Below, piece by piece: positions 21,977 through 32,172 of a DNA stretch of 64,000 nt (position 1 is the first letter of the stretch; the number at the start of each line of letters is the position of its first letter). The stretch is from Stropharia rugosoannulata. Taxonomy: Eukaryota > Basidiomycota > Agaricomycetes > Agaricales > Strophariaceae. The notes beneath the pieces were generated by a model. The model searched no databases, was not told the origin of the DNA, and saw only the letters and a list, made by a program, of their open reading frames with translations. The translations under genes were made by a program, and so were the position numbers. Location of the stretch: positions 2,170,001 through 2,234,000 of the forward strand of contig JANCIK010000001.1 of assembly GCA_028532985.1 (NCBI GenBank), written 5' to 3'.

Positions 21977-22130
21977 AGCTGAGCAAGAGATTGGAATCAA
22001 CCCCTGTGGTATGCTGCTTATAAACTGTAGAGATATAAATGTACAATTGACATGAGGTAGTAAACATGTGGCATTGATTTCTTAATATAAAGTGCAGAAC
22101 TGAATGTGCATGTGCCGCCATCCTCTCCCA
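21977..22130. promoter_or_regulatory. Divergent promoter of genes b and c, element 2
   Basis: Only 154 bp separate the start codons of gene b (minus) and the transposase (plus). In element 3 the gap is 172 bp. The block tggcattg.tTTCTTAATATAA (around 22068-22090 and 45280-45303) is kept in both, so it may be the core promoter. Confidence 0.55.
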
Positions 22131-25100
22131 ATGCGTCGTGTCCGTATCACCCAGCACCATGTTCCTAATGAAGCAGACGACATCCAGATAGAAGAACGAG
22201 ACCACAGAGGAAGGGTTGTCTCCAAGAAACGCAAACGAGGAGGACAGCCGGTTGAAGAGAATGAACCGCCGGCCATTCCTGTCGCACCTGTTATTCCCGC
22301 TGCTGCCCCAGTCTTTGAACCTCAGGCAGTACCTGATCGTCTGGAGTATGCAGGCGATATTACTGAGGACCAGGTAATCGCAAACCTGGATAACATGAAT
22401 CTACCAATATACAGAGGGAAGGTATGGTATATTATTGATATTAATTGCACACTGCATGTACTGATTCCAGCAGTCGCAAAATGATTTCCTTAGGGAATGG
22501 CTTACCAGAAGAAATACCCACTTGAAGATTGTTATGGCATCACATGCACCTGCCAGAGGTATTGAAACATGCAACAACTGCAATGCACCAGATGCGAAAT
22601 GGAAATGTAAAGCTTGTTTTGGAGGCCGGCTGTTGTGCACAACATGCTGCCGGCGGTCACACGAGTTCATGCCATTTCATCACATCCTTCGTTGGGATGG
22701 CAGTGCATTCTGTCCAGCGGCCTTGTGGCAAGTGGGTGTCAAGCTTCATCTTGGGCATGAAGGAAATAAATGTCCCAATACAATGATTGATTACAACAAT
22801 GTACAGGAAATGCAAGAGGGAGAATATGGCGATGAACATGAAAATGACCTCCGCCGGGCGTATAATGCTGGTCTGCAACCCGAAGCTGAGGAAGCCGCCG
22901 ATGAATATATTGATGAAGACACAATTGTGTTTGATATTGATGTTACTTACCCTCGAGTGTTACCGAGGCCAGCCCAACATGATACAAATGGCAATCCATT
23001 TGTTACAATTGTCGAGGTAAATGGGATCCATCATCTGCCGGCGGTCAAATGTCACTGCAACAATCAACCGCCGGAGGATAATCAATACATGCAGCTGGCA
23101 CTATTCCAAACCTCCTTCGATGTCGTCAAGACTGTCTTCACATTTGCTGTTCTTCGAGACTTCAGGCTGTCTAACCTGGAATGCAAGACATCAGCATATC
23201 AGTATTACACGAAGCTCCGCCGGTTGACATGCCCTGCCTTCCCACAAGCAGTACTGGATCGATACCGGGAACTCCGGCGACTCAGCAGGCAATTCCGCAA
23301 CATGAAGATGTGGACCATGCATGGCAGAGCACATGGGCTATGGCGACCAGAACCCGATCCACCTGTTGTGCCAGAAGTGCACATTCTCGCTGATAATGAA
23401 ATTCCAAATGAAATGCTGGCAGAAAATGTGGCACCAACTGTTGATGAGCAAGCACAAGAATCTGAAGATGAAACAAATGATCCAGCCGCCGGTACCACGG
23501 CCGGCGTAGCAAAAACCACGCCATCAATCTATGGTGATATACTGGCTATTTTCTGCCCTACTTGCCCACAGCCGGATATAAATCTTCCTGACAACTGGAA
23601 AGACAATGACAACAAATTTCTCTTTATTTGCAAGTACTGTGCTGATGGCAATTTCAAGGCTGACCATTTGAATCAAAAGAACGCCCATGACGATATTGAT
23701 TTGACAGCCGGCCAGGCATTCATGACAGCTGCCGGTCCATACCAGGAGCATTTGAAGGATGCCAAAAAATATTCCAGGAAATTCAAGGAGCCGCCGACTT
23801 GCCATTCTCATCGTGCCCAGCTTGACAGTGAAAAGGTTGTTTCTGGCCGCCGGGTCAGAGGGATTGGGGTACAGGCATGTGCAAGACATGGCTGCTTCTG
23901 TCCAGGCAGTCTTGTTGACTTTGAATTGGGTGAACGTCAAATGTGCATGGACTACAGTATTTCTGAAGCACTCAAGCATACAAACACCGGCGGCATCGAG
24001 ACTGTCATGTTCATTTATGACATTATGTGTCAGTTCTACAAGAATATGACTAGGCGATTTCGACTAATGAAGGGTCTCACTTGGCCACAAAGACTTTGAT
24101 GCATACGCGCAGTGGGTCTCTGGCATGTACATGGCCACAAGACAGAATGTCTATATAGATGGGCATCTACCTATATCCCTGGTGTTGGCATGGTAGACGG
24201 AGAAATCCTGGAAACCCTGTGGAGCCTGCTAAACAAGACATCTCGCAGTGTGCGTACTGCGACCGCCGGCCATAGAGCTGAAGTCCTCGATGATCACATG
24301 GGTGATTCCAATTGGAAGAAGACGGTCAATATGCCATCTACAATCATCAAGAAATATATTCAAGCAGTGAATCAAGAAATTGATTCCATTGTGTACTATA
24401 ACAATATTACCGCAAGTATGCCGGCGGATAAACTCCCGGAATGGCTGGAACAGATCGAGGCTGCTGAACGCCGGCGAGATGAGGACCCAGAAGCAATGGA
24501 CATTTATCGACCGGCTGTGCAGAAGGCTGCCACCATGCGAGAAATTGAGGTGCAGCTTTCAGAGAATGAAATTCGAAATGGAGAGACCGGCGGTCGAGCT
24601 GTATGGCTCTCACAGGGTATTCAAGCTGAGCAAATGCAGTGCGTAGTATCAATCATTATTACCAGCCAATTTATTCATTATTTAGAAATGAATTGCGATC
24701 CCATGTCCGCCGTATGCCTCGAGATCCTACTGTGGCTCAGCGTCAGGATCTTGTACGCCGCCGGCAGACTCTACGCAAGCAGCTGGACAAATTTGCTCGC
24801 AATGCTGTCGACATCATGGGCATTGACATTGTGAATGCCTTTAATGATGAACATGAAATTGCCATTCTTGATGGCGCACAAACAGATGAAGAAGCAGAGG
24901 TGGCTAATGAAGAAGTCAGTTATGCTGACCCTGAAAGACAGCTAATGGCATTCCCTTCAGAAATCACTGAAGAGCTCATGACAACCGCCGGTGCATCGGC
25001 ACAGGATAAATCTATGCTCCGCCGGTTACAGAAAACAGAGCTAAAGATTAGGAAAGCTCATGCTGATGATTTATTGGAGTCCATTCGTGGAGAAATCATC

Positions 25101-25825
25101 CAGAAATCTTGGCTATATGCATTTGACGTCAGGAGAACAGATGGTGCTCACCACACTCGTGCACAAGATCGTGTCATGCTACTCGCCCAAGCAACTAGCA
25201 CACACCGGCGGAAATATAATGCGAACAGATTGTCAATGCTTCGTCTTGCCCGGCGTGAAGATGACCGGGCTAGCATTGAAGCACAGTTTCCAGTCATGTC
25301 AAAAGCTGATACAAATACTAGTTTGTCCATTACAGACCCAAATACTCGAGGGGGCAGCAGTGCGAGAATGTCCTGGATTTGGTGGGTGGAGCACAACATT
25401 GGGCCGGCGGTCAATGGAAATCTCAACCAGGAAAGAATTAATGATTGTGAGTATCATATTCATTTATACAACATTTAACTAATACAAATGTAGTCTATCG
25501 TATTCATTGGCTACGTGCCCGTGCACAAAAGATGCGTTGGGAAGAGGAGGTCCTACTCTGCCAACATGAAATGGACTGGACAGTCCGCTTCTATGTGCAT
25601 ATGGCTAATATTTGGAAACTCCGCCGGTCTGTATGGGATGAGGCAGCCGGCCACATTGATCACACATCAAATGATGCCGCCGGCCAACTCCTATGCCATC
25701 CACTTGGCTTCCAAGCTTACGCACAAGCGCAGATCAATTTATGGAACGAATTAGGCAGGGTGGCAGATGCCAGATTCAGTAAAGCAAATGTAAATTATAT
25801 AAGCCATTGGTATCATGTGGCCTGA
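22131..25825 (+). pseudogene. Gene c, element 2: KDZ transposase with a CGA-to-TGA stop
   Basis: Four exons (22131-22421, 22474-24638, 24686-25446, 25494-25825) would encode about 1182 residues, very like element 3. TGA at 24097-24099 follows GLTWPQRL; element 3 has CGA at this codon (47302), so one C-to-T change at CpG made the stop. Upstream are the cysteine cluster (CNNCNAPDAKWKCKAC) and the YDIMCQ motif around the first catalytic Asp; downstream parts such as GHKTEC and DGEILETLW are cut off. Intron 2 has donor GTGCGT against GTGAGT in element 3. The truncated product lacks part of the catalytic core. Confidence 0.9.
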
Positions 25826-25926
25826 CCAATACATGTGACCTTATCAATCTACCATCATCCCATCTGCAGTGATCTTGCTCTTCATTTTTACCCCATTGAC
25901 AACCAAATCACCCCTTCTAAACCACT

Positions 25927-26939
25927 ATGTCCTCCCTCGCCAGCTCCATCCCTATGCTCAGTGAAGATGCACGTATTGAAAGTGTGCAGTGCAATGTACT
26001 GCTTTACCTGTGCATGTTCCGCATCCGCTGCGGATTGCGGTACTCTATCGAAGGGAGGGAGCTTCGCCACAGCAATCCATATGCCCACCTTCTAATGAAG
26101 GAGATCGTAAGCTTTAATTAATCCATTCATTGATACTATTAACATTTTGTATACAGGAATTCACATTGATACACATCTCAACGTGTGTCATGAAAGGTTA
26201 CCGGCTGCGTCAACCCTATCTTCTGGACGAACTTGCCTCCAATGGGTATGGCATCGCCCGGCGGTTCGATGGCATCATGCTACCGGCGGGATACGATCCC
26301 GAATTTTTGCGCCGTGAAGACAAACTCCTTTTGTCGATGACGGAAACAACGCCGGTCTGGTGGTTAGCGCCGGCAGACGAAATCCTCGACTACAACGACA
26401 CCGCCGCGTCAATTCGGCATCACTTCGACATCCTATTGACATTCATGCTCGATTTCTATGATGCTACAAACCTGATGCCAGATCTGCCAGGAAGTCCGGT
26501 GCCGTATGTGGAGATACCTGGATTGGCACGACGACCGGCAGGCAACAACGCAACTATCGAGCAGAGGTGCGAACCATGCGCACACAAAGACGAAAAACTC
26601 GCATGGCTACATTTTTATTTCGAACTGCTGAAGGCTGAATTCGACAGGGGACAGGATGGTGGGCTCTTGGAGCCCAGAGAGATGCTGTGGGAGAGGTTGC
26701 GCCCGCCACCGGCGTCGTCATATGTTTACCCACCGCCGGCCCCCAACCCCAATGTCTTGGGAAGAAACTGTCTTCTTCCGCGCTACATTAGCCCTCTGCC
26801 AGAAGAGCAGATCTCCTCGAAAACAAGCAGCACCTCGTTGTCGTCAGACACCGCCGGTCCATCGGATCAACCCAGGACATTCGTCCTTCAACATGGCACA
26901 GCATCCGTTGACGAGCTGATGAAATACCTGCGTGGCTGA
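25927..26939 (+). CDS. Gene d, element 2: unknown KDZ-element protein
   Basis: Two exons (25927-26106, 26157-26939) give 320 residues. The counterpart in element 3 has one intron at the same place (after KEI/REI). Conserved parts are QCN.LLY.CM.RIRC, KGY.....PYLLD.....GYG.ARR, the AYDPEF/GYDPEF patch, WW and YIPGLA/EIPGLA. A CX2C pair (CEPC here, CLSC in element 3) precedes a W.HFYFELLKAEFDR helix. Only about a third of residues match, so it evolves faster than the transposase. No known domain. It starts about 100 bp after the transposase stop. Confidence 0.7.
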
Positions 26940-26960
26940 AAGGAGGAACGCCGGCACAAT

Positions 26961-27652
26961 ATGGCAGCCGGCATGGAGAGCGACGAAAGGGCTCAGGCCG
27001 CCGAGCCCCCTATGGCCGAGAGTGAAGAGAGTGAGGACGAAGACGATGCACCCATGGAGGTGCCTGAAGGGGAAGTGTTGGCACAGAAGTCCAATGTGCC
27101 ACTGGAGGTGCAGCAGGGGAATGAACTTGAAGATGAGGACGATGCACCAATGGAGGTGCCAGCAGACGACGCGGACGAAGAAGAGGACGAGCCGCCGATG
27201 ACTGTTCCGCCGGCCACCGATATCCACACTGCACAGCCACCAACCAGCAGTACACCAGAAGATGTCACATCAGATGAGGACGACCCCCCAATGAATGTAC
27301 CTGCAAGTCAGGCAACAGCGATCACCGGCGAGGATGACGAGGATGAAGATGAGCCGCCGATGTCCGTGGCCGCCGATCCCATTATTGAGATCAGCAGCGA
27401 TGATGAAGACGACCCACCCATGAATGTGCCGGCTGCGCCCCTCATGGGCCATTATCGCACACAAGCTGACAGCGATGATGCTGACTCGCCACCAATGAGT
27501 AAGTGCCTTGATTCACACCAAACTGTAGTTTTGACCAATATCATTAGACGTACCCATTGATTTCGACAACGACAACGCCAGTTCGGTAGGCACTTCTCTT
27601 CCTTCCACCTGGAGCCCCAACTCAAGCTCCAATTCTGATGATTATGATGACT
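26961..27652 (+). CDS. Gene e, element 2: acidic repeat protein
   Basis: Two exons (26961-27498, 27548-27652) give about 213 residues. The protein is built from repeats of the form DEDDAPMEVP / DEDDPPMNVP / DEDEPPMSVA, about eight copies, with acidic spacers. The second exon ends WSPNSSSNSDDYDD, matching WSPNSSSSSDFSD in element 3. Such acidic disordered proteins often bind basic partners such as histones; here that is only inference. It follows gene d by 21 bp. Confidence 0.7.
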
Positions 27653-27837
27653 AGGACGCCGATGCAGATGGAGAAGTGGACTCGCAGGTCTGAGCATCTT
27701 GCTGACCAAAATTGTCCCATCGCATTGCACCGCCGGTCGTCCTTTGTCATCTTGTGTCTTTTGTTTTGTTTTTTTGCTCCATTTATGCAGTTGTGTATTC
27801 ATATGTACTTGCATGATTAATTTCATTGAATCTTTTT

Positions 27838-27945
27838 GAACATGTTTATATTACCCCAAGCAGGTTTTCAGTCAGTTACATCTGCAAATGTAGATTTTCT
27901 CCAAAAAACTAAGCATAACCACCACTTGGTTAGTCAAGGTTAATG
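27838..27945 (-). pseudogene. Remnant of a TET/JBP gene 3' end in element 2
   Basis: The plus strand from aacatgtttatattaccccaag through about 27945 aligns with 51327-51450, the last exon and 3' edge of the TET/JBP gene of element 3. About 70% of bases agree over the best 44, and then an internal deletion of about 30 bp removes the codons with the distal His and Arg. The residual frame has stops. The position, after gene e and before the right TIR, is the same as in element 3. It shows that element 2 once carried the gene and lost it. Confidence 0.55.
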
Positions 27946-28016
27946 GGCTACCAATTTGACTGTATGCATTTGGCCTTGATGTCTTAGAGCCTTATATGCT
28001 TGAAGACAAAATGATT

Positions 28017-28878
28017 GAATGAAACCGGCGGCCACACCAGCGGTCTCAGCATACTCTGTTAGTCATTTGATTTGCACAAGTCTTTTAAATGTACCCTAAA
28101 ATGTGACAGGTGTATATTTACTGGAAAGCAGGTAATCCGACTTCGTAATGGGAAACCGCCGGCCTCACCGCCGGCCTCATACAACATTTAAACACTTTGT
28201 TTAGACCAGCTCAGACTGTATCTTTGCGTGAATAAAACACTAATTATGTCATTGTATGCAGCCTGGCCTACCAAACATGAACACTAGTTGATTAGGCAGA
28301 ACCGCCGGTCTCACCGCCGGTCTACATTCTTTAGATCCCCTGCAAATCCATCATATGCTAGCAGATCACGTGATTCACTGATGCATTTGTGCTTACGACA
28401 GCCGGCCATATTTGTACCAGGCAGCCGGAGCTGACGACTAATGATGCCGGCTGCATATATGAAAATCGCCAGTCAAGAATCATACTATTAAATGGATCGC
28501 CGGTCTCAAATGAAATATGGAACAGGCAGCCGGGTACTGAACATGAAACCGCCGGCCTAAATGACATTCGCCGGCCAATATATAAATTTTTTGAATATAG
28601 CGCCAAAAATGTTTCCAGTCGCCGGTTCGAAATCCGACATTTAGTGGAACAGACCGGCGGTCATGTCCTTCAATCGCTGGTCCTTGTTCTCCCTAGTGGC
28701 AATTCCATTTGTTGAAAATGGCCCCGTAATTCACGGTCAAATACTAGCCTCCCATTAGTCCCGTGTAGCACGGTAATATACTAGGTTTTCATTAGCTCAA
28801 AATAACTCCGTGATCCACGGTATAATAATAGTTCACTGTACTACTATAGATCACAGTACCCAGCCACTGTCCTATGTG
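28017..28878 (-). repeat. Right TIR of KDZ element 2
   Basis: Inverted partner of 15540-16397, ending CCTATGTG at 28878 before the duplication GACAAAC. It differs from the left arm at few sites, for example agcgg here against cgccgg on the left (reverse sense). Bases 27653-27837 between gene e and the TET remnant hold only one CCGCCGG word and AT-rich 3' flank. Confidence 0.9.
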
Positions 28879-28885
28879 GACAAAC

Positions 28886-31305
28886 ACAAGTCACTGCAAC
28901 CACACATTGAGAAGTGCATTTTCGTCGGTTACCCTACAGGCTACAAAGGCTGGCAGTTCTACAATCCGTCCACTAAGAAGTATGTGATCTCGGAACATGC
29001 TATCTTTGACGAACACAGTTTTCCTGGTTTGAAGGTCACTTCACCAATTAACCTGTTTCCAAAGGGCATGCCTTCACACTTCTCAGATGTGCCAGATTCT
29101 GGGGGGGATTCAACTGCTGCCTATTTGCCTGACTTGGACACTGATGACTCGGATGCACCAACTGCACCCCCTTCGGCAGGACCAGCAACATCTGACTCGT
29201 CGTCTGACGACAAACACGATGCACCTACTCCCAACTCACAGAAACCGACCACTGGTGCAAAATCATTGAGTTTACCAAAGTGCTCAACTCTGCCCAATTC
29301 GCATTCTGGGAAATCGCATGTGCATTCCGGTCCAACAGCTGGTCCCAGCAAGTCAAGTCAAGTACCATCGGATAGGGTGTCGAAAGACGAGTCTGACAGT
29401 ACCACAGTCAAGTTGGAGTCATTGCATCGCATTCCGCAACCGACGAAAACACCAACATGCTCAACTCGACGAGATCAGCATTCTGCTCCAAACGTGCCCC
29501 AACTGCCTCGTACTGTTGCACCTCCCATTCCAGTGGAACCCAAAGTCGTTGCTGAGCCTCTGAGGTGCACTACACGTGAATCTCGTCCTCCTGGTGAATG
29601 GTGGAAAGTCAAACCTGCTGCTGTACCTCTACTGCTGTCTATGCCACCTTCTGAGACAGACAACCTTGATAACGATGAACTTGACAGTTACACTGTTGAT
29701 GAAGGCTTGGAAGAGGTTCAGTTTGCTGGTGCTGCTACTGTCTCGGATCCCAAGAACTACAAGCAAGCACTCAAGGGCAATGACACAGACAGATGGCGAG
29801 ACACAGCAAATGCAGAGTATAACACACTGCTGCAGAACAACACTTGGGAAATCGTCGACTTGCCACCTAGTGCAAAGGCAATTGGTTCTGGTTGGGTCTT
29901 CAAGGTCAAGCATCATGCAGATGGCACTGTGGAGCACAATAAGGCTTGTATCGTTGCAAAGGGCTATAGTCAACGTCCTGGAGTTGATTACACCGAAGTC
30001 TTTGCTCCCACCTTCCGTCCAGCAACCTTGCACATGATACTGGCTATTGCAGCTGCAGAGGACCTTGAGCTACGCTCTGTGGACATTTCGTCTGCATTCA
30101 CCAACGGTGACTTGGATGAGGACATCTACATGCTGCAGCCTGAGGGATTCCATGAAGGTGCACCAAACAAGGTCTGCAAGCTGCGCAAGTCGCTTTACGG
30201 TCTCAAGCAGTCAGCTAGGCAATGGAACACAAAGTTGCATTCAGTTCTCACTGATATGGGTTTCAAGTGTGTGGAAGCAGACAGGTCAGTGTACATCTAC
30301 TCAGATGGCACAGTTCGCATTTTCGTGCCCATCTACATTGACAACATCATGTTTGCATCCAAATTGACTTCATCCATTGACCGTGCTGTGAAGCAACTCA
30401 GTGAACGATTCAAATGCAGGGATCTCGGTGCAACAGAGTTTCTACTAGGTGTTGGCATTACCAGGGATTGCAGCAAATGCAAGATTTCGCTTCACCAGCG
30501 CCAGTTCATTCTGAACATGCTTGAACGTTACAGTATGCAAGATGCAATTCCTGTCACCACTCCCATGTCAGCTGGCACTGTCCTCACTCGTGCAATGGCA
30601 CCTAGCAGCTCTGACGACATTGAGTTCATGCAAAGCGTTCCCTACCTCAGTGCCATTGGTTCTCTCCAGTATCTCGCCACAATGACACGTCCTGACATTG
30701 CACACACTGTGTCCTATCTCGCATGCTTCAACAGCAATCCTGGACCACAGCACTGGACAGCAGTCAAGCACTTGTTCAAGTATCTGAAAGGAACACTTGA
30801 GTACAAGTTGGGTTACTCTGGTTTGCTTGGTACAGATCTGTTCACAACTTACTGTGATGCTGCACACGGCAATTGCAAGGACACTGGACGCTCTACAGGT
30901 GGATATGTTGTTCTCATAGCTGGTGGTGCAATTAGCTGGTCTAGCAAATTGCAGAGCATTGTGACGCTCTCTACCACTGAAGCTGAGTTTGTTGCTGTGG
31001 TTGAGGCTGGCAAGGAGATCTCATGGATGCACAACATACTGCATGAGTTTGGCTTTACGATTCCAGTTCCCTCCACACTGCACATTGACAATCAGTCTGC
31101 TATCAGTGTATCGAAGAACCCAGAGCACCACAGATGCATGAAGCACCTTGACCTTCGTTTTTACTGGCTATGCGATGCTGTACAGAACAGAGTCATCACA
31201 CCTTCATTTATACCCACAATACAACAGGTGGCTGACATTCTTACCAAACTGCTCTCTGCAGCAAAAGTAGATTACTGTTGCTCTCACATGGGAGTTCGAC
31301 CATAG
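28886..31305 (+). pseudogene. Copia B pol, 3' portion (integrase end, RT, RNase H)
   Basis: The frame resumes after the target duplication as HKSLQPH, the C-terminal integrase region (FVGYPTGYKGWQFY). A long Ser/Pro/Thr linker follows, then RT with NTWEIVDLP, VDISSAFTNGDLDEDIYMLQPEG and the catalytic motif read as YIDN, and RNase H (YCDAAHG, STTEAEF, HIDNQSA). The second catalytic Asp of YIDD is Asn because GAC-GAC became GAC-AAC, a CpG change; copia F keeps YIDD. The protein ends VDYCCSHMGVRP. RT is probably inactive. Confidence 0.9.
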
Positions 31306-31347
31306 TGTATATACTGTAGTATAGAGACTGCCTTGGTCACAGGGGAG

Positions 31348-31396
31348 TGTTAGATTACATAGGATTGGACTGACCATCAGCAGTAGATTAGATATC
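31348..31396 (+). repeat. Stub of the copia B 3' LTR
   Basis: TGTTAGATTACATAGG starts at 31348, after the purine run AGGGGAG (31341-31347). Only 49 bp remain before an inverted LTR of the same family begins at 31397. The stub and that LTR form an inverted repeat. Confidence 0.8.
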
Positions 31397-31726
31397 TGTT
31401 GAAAGCAGACTGCTTACAGGCGCAGAGAGCGAACCTAACTCACACAGAGATGATGGTGGTAAGGGATTAAGAGGCATCTACACTAGTACATGCCTTATAT
31501 ACTACCATAAGCGAGATTAACTATATATGGAGTGTACTAATTATAGTACGCAATATCTAATCTACTGCTGATGGTCAGTCCAATCCTATGTAATCTAACA
31601 CTCCCCCGTGACCAAGGCAGTCTCTATACTACAGTATATACACTATGGTCGAACTCCCATGTGAGAGCAACAGTAATCTACTTTCGCTGCTGAGAGTGGT
31701 TTGGTGAGAATGTCAGCCACCTGTTG
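31397..31726 (-). pseudogene. Inverted copia 3' end: LTR plus pol tail
   Basis: Bases 31397-31600 are a full 204-bp LTR on the minus strand (TGTTGAAAGC to TCTAACA on plus). Bases 31601-31726 hold the purine tract and the pol end (QVADILTKPL to MGVRP) of that copy. The pol sequence stops exactly where the LINE poly(T) starts. The same LTR-end joint in the same orientation recurs at 63472. Confidence 0.85.
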
Positions 31727-31745
31727 TTTTTTTTTTTTTTTTTTT

Positions 31746-32172
31746 GTAATCATGGCTTGCACCAATTTATTATGCGGTGTCCGAACACAGTCCGCACTGT
31801 GAAATACATCACAGAATACTACCTACAGTAGAGGGGGAAACATACTCCCCAGGTGAAACACAACGCGTGGAACAAGACTAGGCAGGTAACACATCAGACA
31901 AGAACTAGACACACACGATAGCGCGTCATGTCGGAAAAGCTAGAGGAGGCTCCTTACTCTGTGATGGCCGAAGCACCCAGTCATAGCTCACCATGCACTG
32001 CACCTAAAGGCTTTGTCCGAAACCCTTCTGGTGATGAGACCTGGAAAGCCCCAACAGTCACTCATCATGCACCATTTAAGGACGGGGATCAGGCTGATGG
32101 GGTGCATGCCATTAATGCCGAAGCTGGCTATGGCTGGCGATCATCACAATCACTGCAAGGCCTCCAAAGCTG
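31746..32172 (-). other. LINE 3' UTR
   Basis: This stretch lies between the ORF2 stop and the poly(A) tail. Frames seen on the plus strand here are not conserved with anything else in the window, and I see no gene. Confidence 0.6.

Larger units (their letters stand above)
15540..28878 (+). mobile_element. KDZ element 2, near-complete, transposase with nonsense codon
   Basis: This 13.3-kb TIR element has ends CACATAGG/CCTATGTG, TIRs of about 860 bp and a perfect 7-bp duplication GACAAAC (15533-15539, 28879-28885). Cutting out the element and one duplication restores the copia frame RDKHKSL. Gene order is a (+), b (-), c transposase (+), d (+), e (+), then a remnant of a TET/JBP gene on the minus strand. 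The transposase carries one TGA where element 3 has CGA. The short word CCGCCGG/CCGGCGG is very frequent throughout. Confidence 0.93.
13044..31396 (+). mobile_element. Copia element B, interrupted by KDZ element 2
   Basis: It has a 205-bp 5' LTR, a half-tRNA primer site, a leader of about 700 bp, gag-pol from 13967, an interruption at 15540-28878, the rest of pol to 31305, a purine tract and a 49-bp stub of the 3' LTR. Compared with copia F (58930 on) it has many Arg-to-His and Arg-to-Cys changes from CG to TG or CA, so it is older. The 3' LTR is cut at 31396, where an inverted copia end starts. Confidence 0.88.

Noticed and set aside
15703..28715. Mirrored 108- and 82-codon frames at the ends of element 2
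   Set aside because: They lie wholly in the TIRs and have no conserved counterpart in element 3.
28810..28878. Start of the long copia frame at 28810 (MIHGIIIVH)
   Set aside because: These codons are the right TIR of element 2 read in frame by chance; the copia sequence resumes after the duplication at 28879-28885.
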